From positions 2,046,001-2,110,000 of the forward strand of contig NZ_CP159486.1 in assembly GCF_041902845.1 (NCBI RefSeq): a DNA stretch of 64,000 nucleotides. Reading direction: 5' to 3'. The number at the start of each line of letters is the position of its first letter. The stretch's first letter is position 1. The stretch is from Limibacterium fermenti. Lineage in GTDB: Bacteria; Bacteroidota; Bacteroidia; Bacteroidales; Dysgonomonadaceae. Of this stretch, positions 34,455-41,959 are shown in pieces. The notes beneath the pieces were generated by a model. The model was not told where the DNA came from, did no database searches, and worked only from the letters and a program-made list of their open reading frames with translations. The position numbers and the translations under genes were made by a program.

Positions 34455-35348
34455 TTGCAAAAGATTTTACAACAATATTTGCTGATCATCGCAATGGTCA
34501 TCGGGATAACATTATACAAGCCGTTATCCCACCTTTTCGCTATCATTCCGTATTCTTTGGCGGTGATGCTGTTTATCACCTACACACGCATCTCGTGGGT
34601 GGATATACATCTCAGTAAGTTCCATTATCTTTTATTGTCCATACAATATATCGGCAGCATTGCCGTATATCTCTTGCTGTTGCCGGTAAACCGCATACTG
34701 GCACAAGCGGCCCTGATGTGTATCCTCGCACCGACGGCAACATCGGCGCCGGTAGTTGCGGGTATTTTGGGCGGAAGCATATCGACAGTGGCTTCTTACT
34801 CGATTATCAGCAATCTTTCAACGGCCTTCATCACCCCTTTTATCTTGACGTTCATCGGGAATAGCAACGAAACAGCTCCCTTCTTCCCGACCTTTTGGTA
34901 TATCTTTCAGCGCGTGATGCCTGTACTCATCCTGCCTTTCGCGGCGGCAATCACACTGAAAAAAATATCACCCAAAGCACACGAAAAAATTCGATCGGCA
35001 CAAATAGTTTCTTTTTATCTTTGGGGAATAACGCTTACCATCGTCATAGCCAACGTGACGCGATTTGTAGTCGCGCAAGGCAGCGATAATTACCTATTGG
35101 AGATACTCATCGGCATATCGGCTTTGATTATTTGTCTGCTGCAATTTTTTACGGGACGCAAGATCGGCTTTAAATTCGACAAGACTATCGCGGGAGGACA
35201 GGGATTAGGACAAAAAAACACCGTCTTGGCCATTTGGATGACGCAGGCTTATCTCAATCCGATAGCTTCTCTGGGGCCCGGTCTATATGCTTTATGGCAG
35301 AATCTTGTTAATTCTTACCAGATATGGAAGAAACAGAAAGAGGAATAG
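34455..35348 (+). CDS. Bile acid:sodium symporter-superfamily permease
   Basis: The 297-residue, nine- or ten-helix membrane protein resembles the BASS fold. APTATSAPVVAGILGGSIST in the middle is typical of the crossed-helix region. The frame opens at a TTG (34455); no ATG is in frame just upstream, so a non-ATG start is likely. Substrate unknown; organic anions are the family precedent. It stands at the end of the yicC cluster, about 60 bp after the hydrolase. Confidence 0.72.
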   Translation: MQKILQQYLLIIAMVIGITLYKPLSHLFAIIPYSLAVMLFITYTRISWVDIHLSKFHYLLLSIQYIGSIAVYLLLLPVNRILAQAALMCILAPTATSAPVVAGILGGSISTVASYSIISNLSTAFITPFILTFIGNSNETAPFFPTFWYIFQRVMPVLILPFAAAITLKKISPKAHEKIRSAQIVSFYLWGITLTIVIANVTRFVVAQGSDNYLLEILIGISALIICLLQFFTGRKIGFKFDKTIAGGQGLGQKNTVLAIWMTQAYLNPIASLGPGLYALWQNLVNSYQIWKKQKEE

Positions 35349-35537
35349 GCGAAACCGGATATCTATCATGATGAAACGATAATGGGACATCATCATTCGT
35401 TTATAGAATCCCCTTGAATCGTCTGCGAAGACAGCTTATTATAAAAAAGATTTGCATTTATCAATAAAAACAACTATATTAGGGGCCTTTCGTGATAAAT
35501 AATTTAAAAACAGAATGTTCTTTGTCTTTATCGTAAC

Positions 35538-35774
35538 ATGAGTGTAAGTTTGGAATATGTAGAAAAAGTAGAAAAAGCGGTGAATGAAATCCGGAAGCTC
35601 AAATCAGAGTTTCAAAGCCGAGACTTGGCGGTGTTGTATGTAGCGGACAAGTATGGATTGAAAGCTTGTACGTTGGATATGGTGATAACAAGTAGCAAAA
35701 CGAGAGACGATAAATGGGACGACGTAAATTCCATTATCGATCATCACGAGGAGCTCATCAAAAAAACACCTTAA
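35538..35774 (+). CDS. Small conserved-looking hypothetical protein
   Basis: The 78-residue acidic-basic protein opens MSVSLEYVEKVEKAVNEIRK and contains ADKYGLKACTLDMVITSSK. No signal, membrane helix or family recognised. It has ATG, reasonable codon use and no long overlap with other genes, so I treat it as real, with moderate confidence. It is convergent with metA. Confidence 0.5.
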   Translation: MSVSLEYVEKVEKAVNEIRKLKSEFQSRDLAVLYVADKYGLKACTLDMVITSSKTRDDKWDDVNSIIDHHEELIKKTP

Positions 35775-35834
35775 TCCATCCGCTTTTATATACAAAAAGT
35801 CATTTGTGGTAAGATTCGGGGAGCAAAAGACGGT

Positions 35835-36770
35835 TTACAAATCTCCCAATTCCTGAATCCGGCGGATATTGTATGGTGTTTGCTGATAAACAAAATAATT
35901 CAGCCAATTGACAAATAATAGATTCGCATGGCTACGCCATTGTACGATGGGCGGATTTTCAGGATTATCGTCACGATAATAGTTTTTAGGCATCTCTACC
36001 GAATCTAATCCTCTATTCACATCTCGCAGATATTCGGCATGCAATGTCAGGGGGGCATACTCCGAATGCCCGGTGACAAAAAATTCACGCCCCCCGCGGG
36101 AGCATACGATATAAACTCCGGCTTCATCCGATTCAGACAAAATTTTAAGCGAAGGATTCTTCTCGATTTCTTCAGCAAGCACCGTCGTATGGCGGCTGTG
36201 CGGCACATAAAAAACCTCGTCAAATCCGCGGAATAAAGGAAACGTAGCATCGGTGAGCGTATGTTTAAAAACGCCGAACAGTTTTTTTTCCAATAAATGC
36301 TTTTGAATGCCGTAAAAATGATAGAGTGCCGCCTGTGCTCCCCAACATATATAGAAGGTTGACGTGACATGCGTGCGGGCCCAATCGAAAATACCTATCA
36401 GTTCGGGCCAATAGTTCACTTGCTCGAAAGGCAGGAGTTCTACAGGCGCCCCCGTTACGATAAATCCGTCGTAAAATAGGTCTTTAACCGAAGAAAAAGG
36501 TCTATAAAACTCCATCAAGTGGTTTAACGGCGTATTCTTCGAGACATGGGATTCCAATTGAATGAAATCGATTTGAATCTGTAAGGGAGAATTAGACAGC
36601 AACCGAACGAGGTCCGTCTCCGCATTGATCTTTATCGGCATCAAATTAAGAATTGCTATCTTCAACGGGCGAATATCTTGTGTGGCCGCACGGAGTTCGT
36701 TCATCACAAAAATATGCTCTTTTTTCAGCATTTCTATTGCAGGGAGGCTATCGGGTAAATTAACGGGCAT
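35835..36770 (-). CDS. metA: Homoserine O-acyltransferase MetA, predicted acetyl-CoA type
   Basis: The 311-residue enzyme activates homoserine for methionine synthesis. The catalytic triad is Cys142 (FYICWGAQAAL), His235 and Glu237 (VTGHSEYAP). The residue that decides acyl donor is at position 111: Gly gives succinyl-CoA and Glu gives acetyl-CoA. Here TGAPVELLPFEQV places Glu at 111, so the protein is predicted to be homoserine O-acetyltransferase (MetAA) although most annotations would call it succinyltransferase. It is transcribed apart from the flavin reductase-pyrIB cluster. Confidence 0.93.
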   Translation of the reverse strand: MPVNLPDSLPAIEMLKKEHIFVMNELRAATQDIRPLKIAILNLMPIKINAETDLVRLLSNSPLQIQIDFIQLESHVSKNTPLNHLMEFYRPFSSVKDLFYDGFIVTGAPVELLPFEQVNYWPELIGIFDWARTHVTSTFYICWGAQAALYHFYGIQKHLLEKKLFGVFKHTLTDATFPLFRGFDEVFYVPHSRHTTVLAEEIEKNPSLKILSESDEAGVYIVCSRGGREFFVTGHSEYAPLTLHAEYLRDVNRGLDSVEMPKNYYRDDNPENPPIVQWRSHANLLFVNWLNYFVYQQTPYNIRRIQELGDL

Positions 36771-36827
36771 AATTGTCTTTTCTAATCGTTGACAGTAATT
36801 GTCTAAAAGTATGTCGAAAGTTTAAAA

Positions 36828-36862
36828 GTCTAAAGTCTAACGTCTAACGTCTAATGTTTAAC
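36828..36862. repeat. 7-bp tandem repeat tract (GTCTAAC) over the flavin reductase stop
   Basis: Five or so heptamers (GTCTAAA, GTCTAAC, GTCTAAT) straddle the stop codon at 36844-36846, so the last residues of that protein are repeat-encoded. Confidence 0.85.
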
Positions 36863-37443
36863 GTTTTCGCTTTTGGTTTTGGTTTTTTCCGTACGCTCCA
36901 ACCGAACTTACCTATGTGATCGCCCAACCCGTAATAATTGCCATGCACATACACGAGCGGACGAGCTGCTTTGAGATCAAACTTGCCGGTTTTTTTATCA
37001 AAAAATCGGTCGTCGGCCAATACATTTACCACATCAGAAATAAACATATCGTGCGATCCGAGCGGAACAATCTCTTTCACGCGGCATTCAATGCTCAAGG
37101 GAGCCTGTTCGATAATCGGGGCGTCCACCACCGAAGCTTTACCGGGAGTCAGATGCATTTCAGCGAATTTATGATAATCCCTGCCGGAACGTACACCGCA
37201 CCAATCGGTAGCCCGTGCAAGATCTTCAGTAGTCAGATTGATGACAAACTCGCCCGTCCGTTTAATAATAGAATAGGAATAACGCTCCGGACGTAACGAG
37301 ATGTAGGCCATGGGAGGATTCGTGCAAAGAGTCCCCACCCAACTGACCGTACAGATATTCTGTTCTTCGGCTGTAGCGCCGCAACTGACCATTACGGCCG
37401 GAAGCGGATAAATCATCGTCCCCGGTTTCCAATCTAACTTCAT
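36844..37443 (-). CDS. Flavin reductase-like FMN-binding split-barrel protein
   Basis: The 199-residue protein has the family pattern: YPLPAVMVSCGATAEEQNIC, VGTLCTNPPMAYISLRPERY, then SIIKRTGEFVINLTTEDLAR. Members bind FMN and reduce flavin for partner monooxygenases or have unknown roles. The start codon overlaps the pyrI stop by one base, so translation is probably coupled with pyrI. The C-terminal residues TLNIRR arise from a heptamer repeat. Confidence 0.88.
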   Translation of the reverse strand: MKLDWKPGTMIYPLPAVMVSCGATAEEQNICTVSWVGTLCTNPPMAYISLRPERYSYSIIKRTGEFVINLTTEDLARATDWCGVRSGRDYHKFAEMHLTPGKASVVDAPIIEQAPLSIECRVKEIVPLGSHDMFISDVVNVLADDRFFDKKTGKFDLKAARPLVYVHGNYYGLGDHIGKFGWSVRKKPKPKAKTLNIRR

Positions 37444-37895
37444 TATACTAACGTGATATCTTCCTTTTTAATTTTCGATTCGCAATAATGGCACTGCAAT
37501 TCCACGTTTTCTTTGTCGATGACATGAAAGCGCGTTTGCATAGGCTCATTATTGGTAATACACTTCGGATTGTTGCATTTAACAATCCCGGTAATCGTAT
37601 CGGGCAAAGATACGTTTTTTTTCTCTACGACTTCGAAGTTTTTAATAATATTCAGGTTCACTTTGGGGGCCACCAAGGCGATGCGATTAATCTCGTCTTC
37701 TTCAAAAAACTTATCGGCGATTTTTATAATCCCTTTCGTACCCATTTTTTTACTACTCAGGTTATTTCCGATCGTAATCCGGTTGGTCAATTTTTGCAGT
37801 TGCAGCAAAGAAACCACTTTAAACACTTCTTCGGACGGGATATGATCGATCGCTGTTCCGTTCTCGAGCGCTGCTACTTGTAATTCTTTTCTCAT
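37443..37895 (-). CDS. pyrI: Aspartate carbamoyltransferase regulatory chain
   Basis: The 150-residue protein has the allosteric nucleotide domain (LQKLTNRITIGNNLSSKKMG) and the zinc domain with four cysteines, CNNPKC-x(n)-CHYC. PyrI trimerises the catalytic PyrB and confers CTP/ATP control. It lies 44 bp downstream of pyrB and is followed immediately by the flavin reductase. Confidence 0.95.
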   Translation of the reverse strand: MRKELQVAALENGTAIDHIPSEEVFKVVSLLQLQKLTNRITIGNNLSSKKMGTKGIIKIADKFFEEDEINRIALVAPKVNLNIIKNFEVVEKKNVSLPDTITGIVKCNNPKCITNNEPMQTRFHVIDKENVELQCHYCESKIKKEDITLV

Positions 37896-37939
37896 TATTT
37901 TTTCTTTTCAATCTACATCAATCTTCTTTCAATCTCTTA

Positions 37940-38857
37940 TCAATCTACATCCAATCCCAGCAAATCGCAAATGACCGCCTGACGAACAAACATACCGTTC
38001 TTTGCCTGCTGGAAATAATATGCTTTAGGGTTGGTATCCACATCCTGGTCGATTTCCTTGACACGAGGCAGCGGATGAAGCACTTTCAGAGTCTCTTTCG
38101 AATCCTTCAACATAATATTACGAAGGACATATACATTTTTCACCTTCTCATATTCCATTAAATCCGTGAAGCGCTCCTTCTGAACACGCGTCATGTAAAG
38201 AATATCCGCCATATTGATCGTTTCGGGCGAAAAATCGGAAAACATTTTATAGGGAATACCCTTTTCCTCACAAAACGTCTTATACTTCTCGGGAATCTGC
38301 AATTCTTCGGGAGCGACAAAATTGAACGAAGGATGAAAATGCGACAATCCCTGAATCAACGAATGCACCGCCCGTCCATATTTCAGGTCTCCGACAATGG
38401 TGATGGTGCGGTTTTCCAACGTTCCTTGCGTTTCATAAATCGTAAACAAATCGAGCAAGGTTTGCGTAGGGTGCTGATTGGATCCGTCTCCGGCGTTAAT
38501 AATGGGGACAGGCGATATTTCGGATGCATAACGCGCCGACCCTTCCAAATAATGGCGCATAATGATGAGATCGGCATAATTGCTGACCATCATAATGGTA
38601 TCTTTCAACGACTCTCCTTTGGATGAACTGCTGGTCGCCGCATCGGAAAAGCCGATGATACGTCCGCGCAAACGATTCACCGCCGTTTCGAAACTCAAGC
38701 GCGTACGCGTAGACGGTTCGAAAAAGAGGGTGGCGCACACTTTGCGCTGAAGCAAATCACGATTGGGGTTTTCTTTAAAGGTCTTGGCGCTTTCCAATAT
38801 CCGGAGGATATCTTCTTTATCGTAGTCGCCTATATGGACCAAACTTTTCGGTTTCAT
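37940..38857 (-). CDS. pyrB: Aspartate carbamoyltransferase catalytic chain
   Basis: The 305-residue enzyme makes carbamoyl aspartate, the committed step of pyrimidine synthesis. Carbamoyl phosphate is bound by FFEPSTRTRLSFE (STRTR at residues 49-53), and the aspartate site includes VLHPLPRVKEI. The loop SSKGESLKDT is conserved. It is the first gene of a pyrBI-flavin reductase cluster. I see no pyrBI-type attenuator. Confidence 0.96.
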   Translation of the reverse strand: MKPKSLVHIGDYDKEDILRILESAKTFKENPNRDLLQRKVCATLFFEPSTRTRLSFETAVNRLRGRIIGFSDAATSSSSKGESLKDTIMMVSNYADLIIMRHYLEGSARYASEISPVPIINAGDGSNQHPTQTLLDLFTIYETQGTLENRTITIVGDLKYGRAVHSLIQGLSHFHPSFNFVAPEELQIPEKYKTFCEEKGIPYKMFSDFSPETINMADILYMTRVQKERFTDLMEYEKVKNVYVLRNIMLKDSKETLKVLHPLPRVKEIDQDVDTNPKAYYFQQAKNGMFVRQAVICDLLGLDVD

Positions 38858-38905
38858 TACTTATTTTTTAAGAAGGATGATTTTTAACGACAAAATTAAA
38901 AAAAA

Positions 38906-38926
38906 CCTTGCAAACATGTTGCAAGG
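38906..38926 (-). terminator. Terminator after the saccharopine-dehydrogenase-like gene
   Basis: CCTTGCAA/TTGCAAGG closes a 5-nt loop, and on the minus strand a run of eight Ts follows. It ends the 38941-40143 transcript before pyrB. Confidence 0.85.
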
Positions 38927-38940
38927 CTCTCACTTATTTT

Positions 38941-40143
38941 TTATACTTCCAAATCGATATCGAACAACTCGTGCCATGGAAGCCCTTGTTTGTTCAATTG
39001 CTCCATGAACGGATCGGGATTGAACTCTTCCACATTCCACACGCCGGGCTTTTTCCAAAGTCCCTGTAAGAACATCATGGCCCCGATAGTAGCCGGCACA
39101 CCGGTGGTATAGCTTACGCCCTGAGCTCCGGTTTCCTTGTAGGCCTCTTCGTGACTGCAATTGTTGTAAATATAATAGGTGCGCTCTTTACCATCCTTGA
39201 TGCCCCGTATGCGGCAACCGATGGACGTCTGACCCGTATAATTCTCTCCCAGTTCTCCGGGATCAGGGAGCACCGCTTTCAGGAACTGGATAGGCACGAT
39301 CTTCTGGCCGTTATATTCGACTTCGTCAATACGCGCCATTCCGATATTTTGTATCACACGCAGATGGGTGAGATATTCCTGTCCGAAAGTCATCCAAAAG
39401 CGGGCGCGCTTCAACGTGGGGAAATTCTTTACCAGCGATTCCAACTCTTCGTGATAAATCACATACGATTCCTTAGGTCCGATTTCGGGATAATTCAACG
39501 GTTTGTGAATTTCGTGCGGCTCGGTTTCGATCCACTGCCCGTTTTCGTAATACTTTCCTTTTTGTGTCACCTCGCGGATGTTGATTTCCGGGTTGAAGTT
39601 GGTTGCAAAGGCCTTGCCGTGATCCCCCGCGTTACAATCCACAATATCCAAGTGGTGTATCTCATCGAAATGATGCTTTGCGGCATAAGCGGTAAAAACA
39701 CTGGTCGCCCCCGGATCGAATCCGCATCCCAAGATAGCCGTAAGGCCGGCTTTCTCGAAACGGTCACGATAAGCCCATTGCCATCTATATTCGTATTTAG
39801 CTTCGTCTTTCGGCTCATAATTGGCCGTATCGAGATAATTGACGCCACATTCCAGGCAGGCATCCATAATAGTTAGATCCTGATAGGGCAATGCGACATT
39901 AATCACGAGGTCGGGCTTAAGTTCGTTAAATAACTTCACCAATTCCGGTACACGGTCGGCATCTACTTGCGCCGTTTGAATCGTTACACCCGTGCGGCGC
40001 TTCACATCATGGGCAATGGCATCGCATTTGCTTTTCGTGCGGCTGGCCAACACGATGTCGGTGAAGACCTCCTTGTTTTGTGCCACTTTATTAGCAACGA
40101 CCGTACCCACGCCTCCGGCGCCTATAATCACTACTTTTCCCAT
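38941..40143 (-). CDS. Saccharopine dehydrogenase-family protein, probable carboxynorspermidine dehydrogenase type
   Basis: The 400-residue protein starts with a Rossmann NAD(P) site (VVIIGAGGVGTVVANKVAQN) and contains LDTANYEPKDEAKYEYRWQW, GCGFDPGATSVFTAY, and DCNAGDHGKAFATNFNPEIN. These features fit the LYS1-like carboxynorspermidine/carboxyspermidine synthase branch, which forms polyamine precursors from aspartate semialdehyde and a diamine. The partner decarboxylase is not in this window. A true lysine-degrading saccharopine dehydrogenase is less likely in Bacteroidales. Monocistronic, with a -7 element at 40188-40195. Confidence 0.82.
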   Translation of the reverse strand: MGKVVIIGAGGVGTVVANKVAQNKEVFTDIVLASRTKSKCDAIAHDVKRRTGVTIQTAQVDADRVPELVKLFNELKPDLVINVALPYQDLTIMDACLECGVNYLDTANYEPKDEAKYEYRWQWAYRDRFEKAGLTAILGCGFDPGATSVFTAYAAKHHFDEIHHLDIVDCNAGDHGKAFATNFNPEINIREVTQKGKYYENGQWIETEPHEIHKPLNYPEIGPKESYVIYHEELESLVKNFPTLKRARFWMTFGQEYLTHLRVIQNIGMARIDEVEYNGQKIVPIQFLKAVLPDPGELGENYTGQTSIGCRIRGIKDGKERTYYIYNNCSHEEAYKETGAQGVSYTTGVPATIGAMMFLQGLWKKPGVWNVEEFNPDPFMEQLNKQGLPWHELFDIDLEV

Positions 40144-40187
40144 CTTTATCGTTTTAAGGGTTCCTATTTCGAATTACAATATCGACA

Positions 40188-40195
40188 CAAATTTA
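40188..40195 (-). promoter_or_regulatory. -7 element of the saccharopine-dehydrogenase-like gene
   Basis: The minus strand reads TAAATTTG, 45 nt before the start at 40143. Confidence 0.5.
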
Positions 40196-40349
40196 CACAA
40201 AAAAGCGTTACGGTCAACCGCCGCAGCAAAATAAAAAGAACGGATAAAAAATGTATCCCCCATCATTCAGCAGGCGTCATTCATCATTCAGGCTTTATAA
40301 TTCATCGTTTTTTGGACATTCTTTTATATCTTCTATATAACAAACCATC

Positions 40350-41714
40350 TCATCCGCATTCTTTGATTTGATTTTGAAGTTTTTCGAGGGTTCTTTGGGT
40401 CTTAATCAATTTTCTTCTAAGTATCTCGGTTTCGCTGGTTTGGGTAAAAGAGTCATCAAACTCGACCTTGTATTTAACCATTGTATAGAGTATTCTTCCC
40501 AATTTGTTCGCAGTAGCGATAATAGCCGGCAAGTAACCGCTTTTTGCCTGTATACGCCGGAAGTAATATCCTAAGGGCGTTTTACTTGTTTTCAGGGAGT
40601 TTGCCGAAGAACGCAGGATTTGTCCAACAGGATTCTTCCGCTTTGGAATTTTGCTGGACTGGAGTTTTCCTCCCGATATTTTGTTGTTGGGTGTGAGATT
40701 ACACCAACAACAAAACTGTTTGTATGAGTCAAACTTATCGGTAAAATCGTGTCCCAGCTCACCGGCCAACCGCAACAGGGCCGCTTCACTGACACCCGGT
40801 ATGCGCATCGCGTTGACACCCCATAATCGGATCGCGTGCTTTTCGATATCTATCGTGACGGCATTCTTTTGAGCTTTTGCTTTTTTCGCCCTTTGCTCCG
40901 GCTTGGAAGTTTCTTCGGGTTTAACGTCTTTGAGATACTCCTGCAGGATGCCCTCTATCTGCTTGTCACAATCCTTCATCAGGTTTTGGTAATATACATA
41001 CAGTTCATAGCTTTGTTTGAGCATGAACAGCAGGTCTTCGTCCCAATTGGCCTGCAGGGATTTGGCGATGGTTTCTTTGGGAGATTTGCATCGGGGATCG
41101 GCCAAAGCCGATAGTTTTCGGGCATCGCGTTCCCCGGCCAGAATGGCGCGAATAATCTCCTGTCCCGATTTTCCCAAAATATCGCTGATGACATTGCCCA
41201 ATTTGATGTTCATCAATTCCATGGCCTTTTGCATGTGGAGCACTTCCCGCGAAGAAGCTTTCAACAACCCGTCACGGTGGCGCGATACATTGCGGATGCG
41301 CCGGGCATGGTTCTGGGGTTGGAAACTGGCTCTCAGAAGCCCGTAACTATGCAAGACCATGATGGTTTCGGCATCTACCCGGTCGGTCTTCTTCTCACTG
41401 ATATTTTTGATGGCCTTGGCGTTGACCAGCAACACATCGAATCCATCCGATTCCAGTATCATGTAGAGTTGGACCCAATACACCCCCGTGGATTCCATGG
41501 CGACGGTTTCAATGCCACAGGCTTTAAGCCAATCCGATATAAGGTGTAAATCTTGCGTAAACGTGCCGAAGCGGCGGTTGTTTTCTCCATCCCGCTCTTC
41601 AGGGACACATACTTGCATTTCGGTGGAAGAAACATCGATACCCGCCGAATTGGGATTCACGATTTCCAATTTCAATCCCTTGTTTGTCTTGATTTTTTTC
41701 GCTTTCTTTGCCAT
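40350..41714 (-). CDS. IS110-family DEDD transposase
   Basis: The 454-residue protein is taken from the ATG opening MAKKAKKIKTNKG. An ORF extension to 41819 would cross the likely non-coding RNA. The N-terminal RuvC-like DEDD domain shows GIDVSSTEMQVCVPEE, VAMESTGVYWVQLY and KKTDRVDAETIMVL, giving the four acidic residues. The C-terminal Transposase_20 part has MRIPGVSEAALLRLAGELGH and FCCWCNLTPNNKISGG, with a serine expected there. IS110 recombinases cut under guidance of a bridge RNA encoded in the element. The gene looks intact. Confidence 0.9.
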   Translation of the reverse strand: MAKKAKKIKTNKGLKLEIVNPNSAGIDVSSTEMQVCVPEERDGENNRRFGTFTQDLHLISDWLKACGIETVAMESTGVYWVQLYMILESDGFDVLLVNAKAIKNISEKKTDRVDAETIMVLHSYGLLRASFQPQNHARRIRNVSRHRDGLLKASSREVLHMQKAMELMNIKLGNVISDILGKSGQEIIRAILAGERDARKLSALADPRCKSPKETIAKSLQANWDEDLLFMLKQSYELYVYYQNLMKDCDKQIEGILQEYLKDVKPEETSKPEQRAKKAKAQKNAVTIDIEKHAIRLWGVNAMRIPGVSEAALLRLAGELGHDFTDKFDSYKQFCCWCNLTPNNKISGGKLQSSKIPKRKNPVGQILRSSANSLKTSKTPLGYYFRRIQAKSGYLPAIIATANKLGRILYTMVKYKVEFDDSFTQTSETEILRRKLIKTQRTLEKLQNQIKECG

Positions 41715-41739
41715 AGTTTTAACTTGTGAATAAATAAAA

Positions 41740-41885
41740 GCCTCATCAAGCCCGGATGCTTTAAACAATGATAATCTTCTATAAGGTCTCATTGGAACCA
41801 AGTATTTCATTACAAGCAAACCGGAACCGTACTTTGCATTGGAGTCGTATCCAAGATAACTTGTGGTTTACTTGCTTGATGGGGC
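41740..41885 (-). ncRNA. Possible bridge RNA region of the IS110 element
   Basis: GCCTCATCAAGC (41740-41751) pairs with GCTTGATGGGGC (41874-41885) with one mismatch. AACTTGTG occurs at 41721-41728 and again at 41858-41865. IS110-group elements carry the bridge RNA in the 5' non-coding part upstream of the transposase, which is this location. Whether the RNA exists, and its loop boundaries, cannot be settled by eye. Confidence 0.4.
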
Positions 41886-41926
41886 TTCGCAAGTTATTAA
41901 TTATTTCTCATTTTCAGAGAAAATCC

Positions 41927-41934
41927 TAACTTTG
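41927..41934 (+). promoter_or_regulatory. -7 element of the DPP III gene
   Basis: TAACTTTG lies 26 nt before the start at 41960, beyond the presumed edge of the IS. Confidence 0.6.
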
Positions 41935-41959
41935 CAAAAAACAACTAATCTGTAAAACA

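Larger units (their letters stand above)
40350..41885 (-). mobile_element. IS110-family insertion sequence (ends uncertain)
   Basis: An intact IS110-type transposase gene is followed upstream by a structured non-coding segment ending near an inverted repeat (41740-41751 and 41874-41885). IS110 elements lack long terminal repeats, so I cannot fix the true ends. The element lies between the 40143 start and the 41960 dpp gene without interrupting either. Confidence 0.7.
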
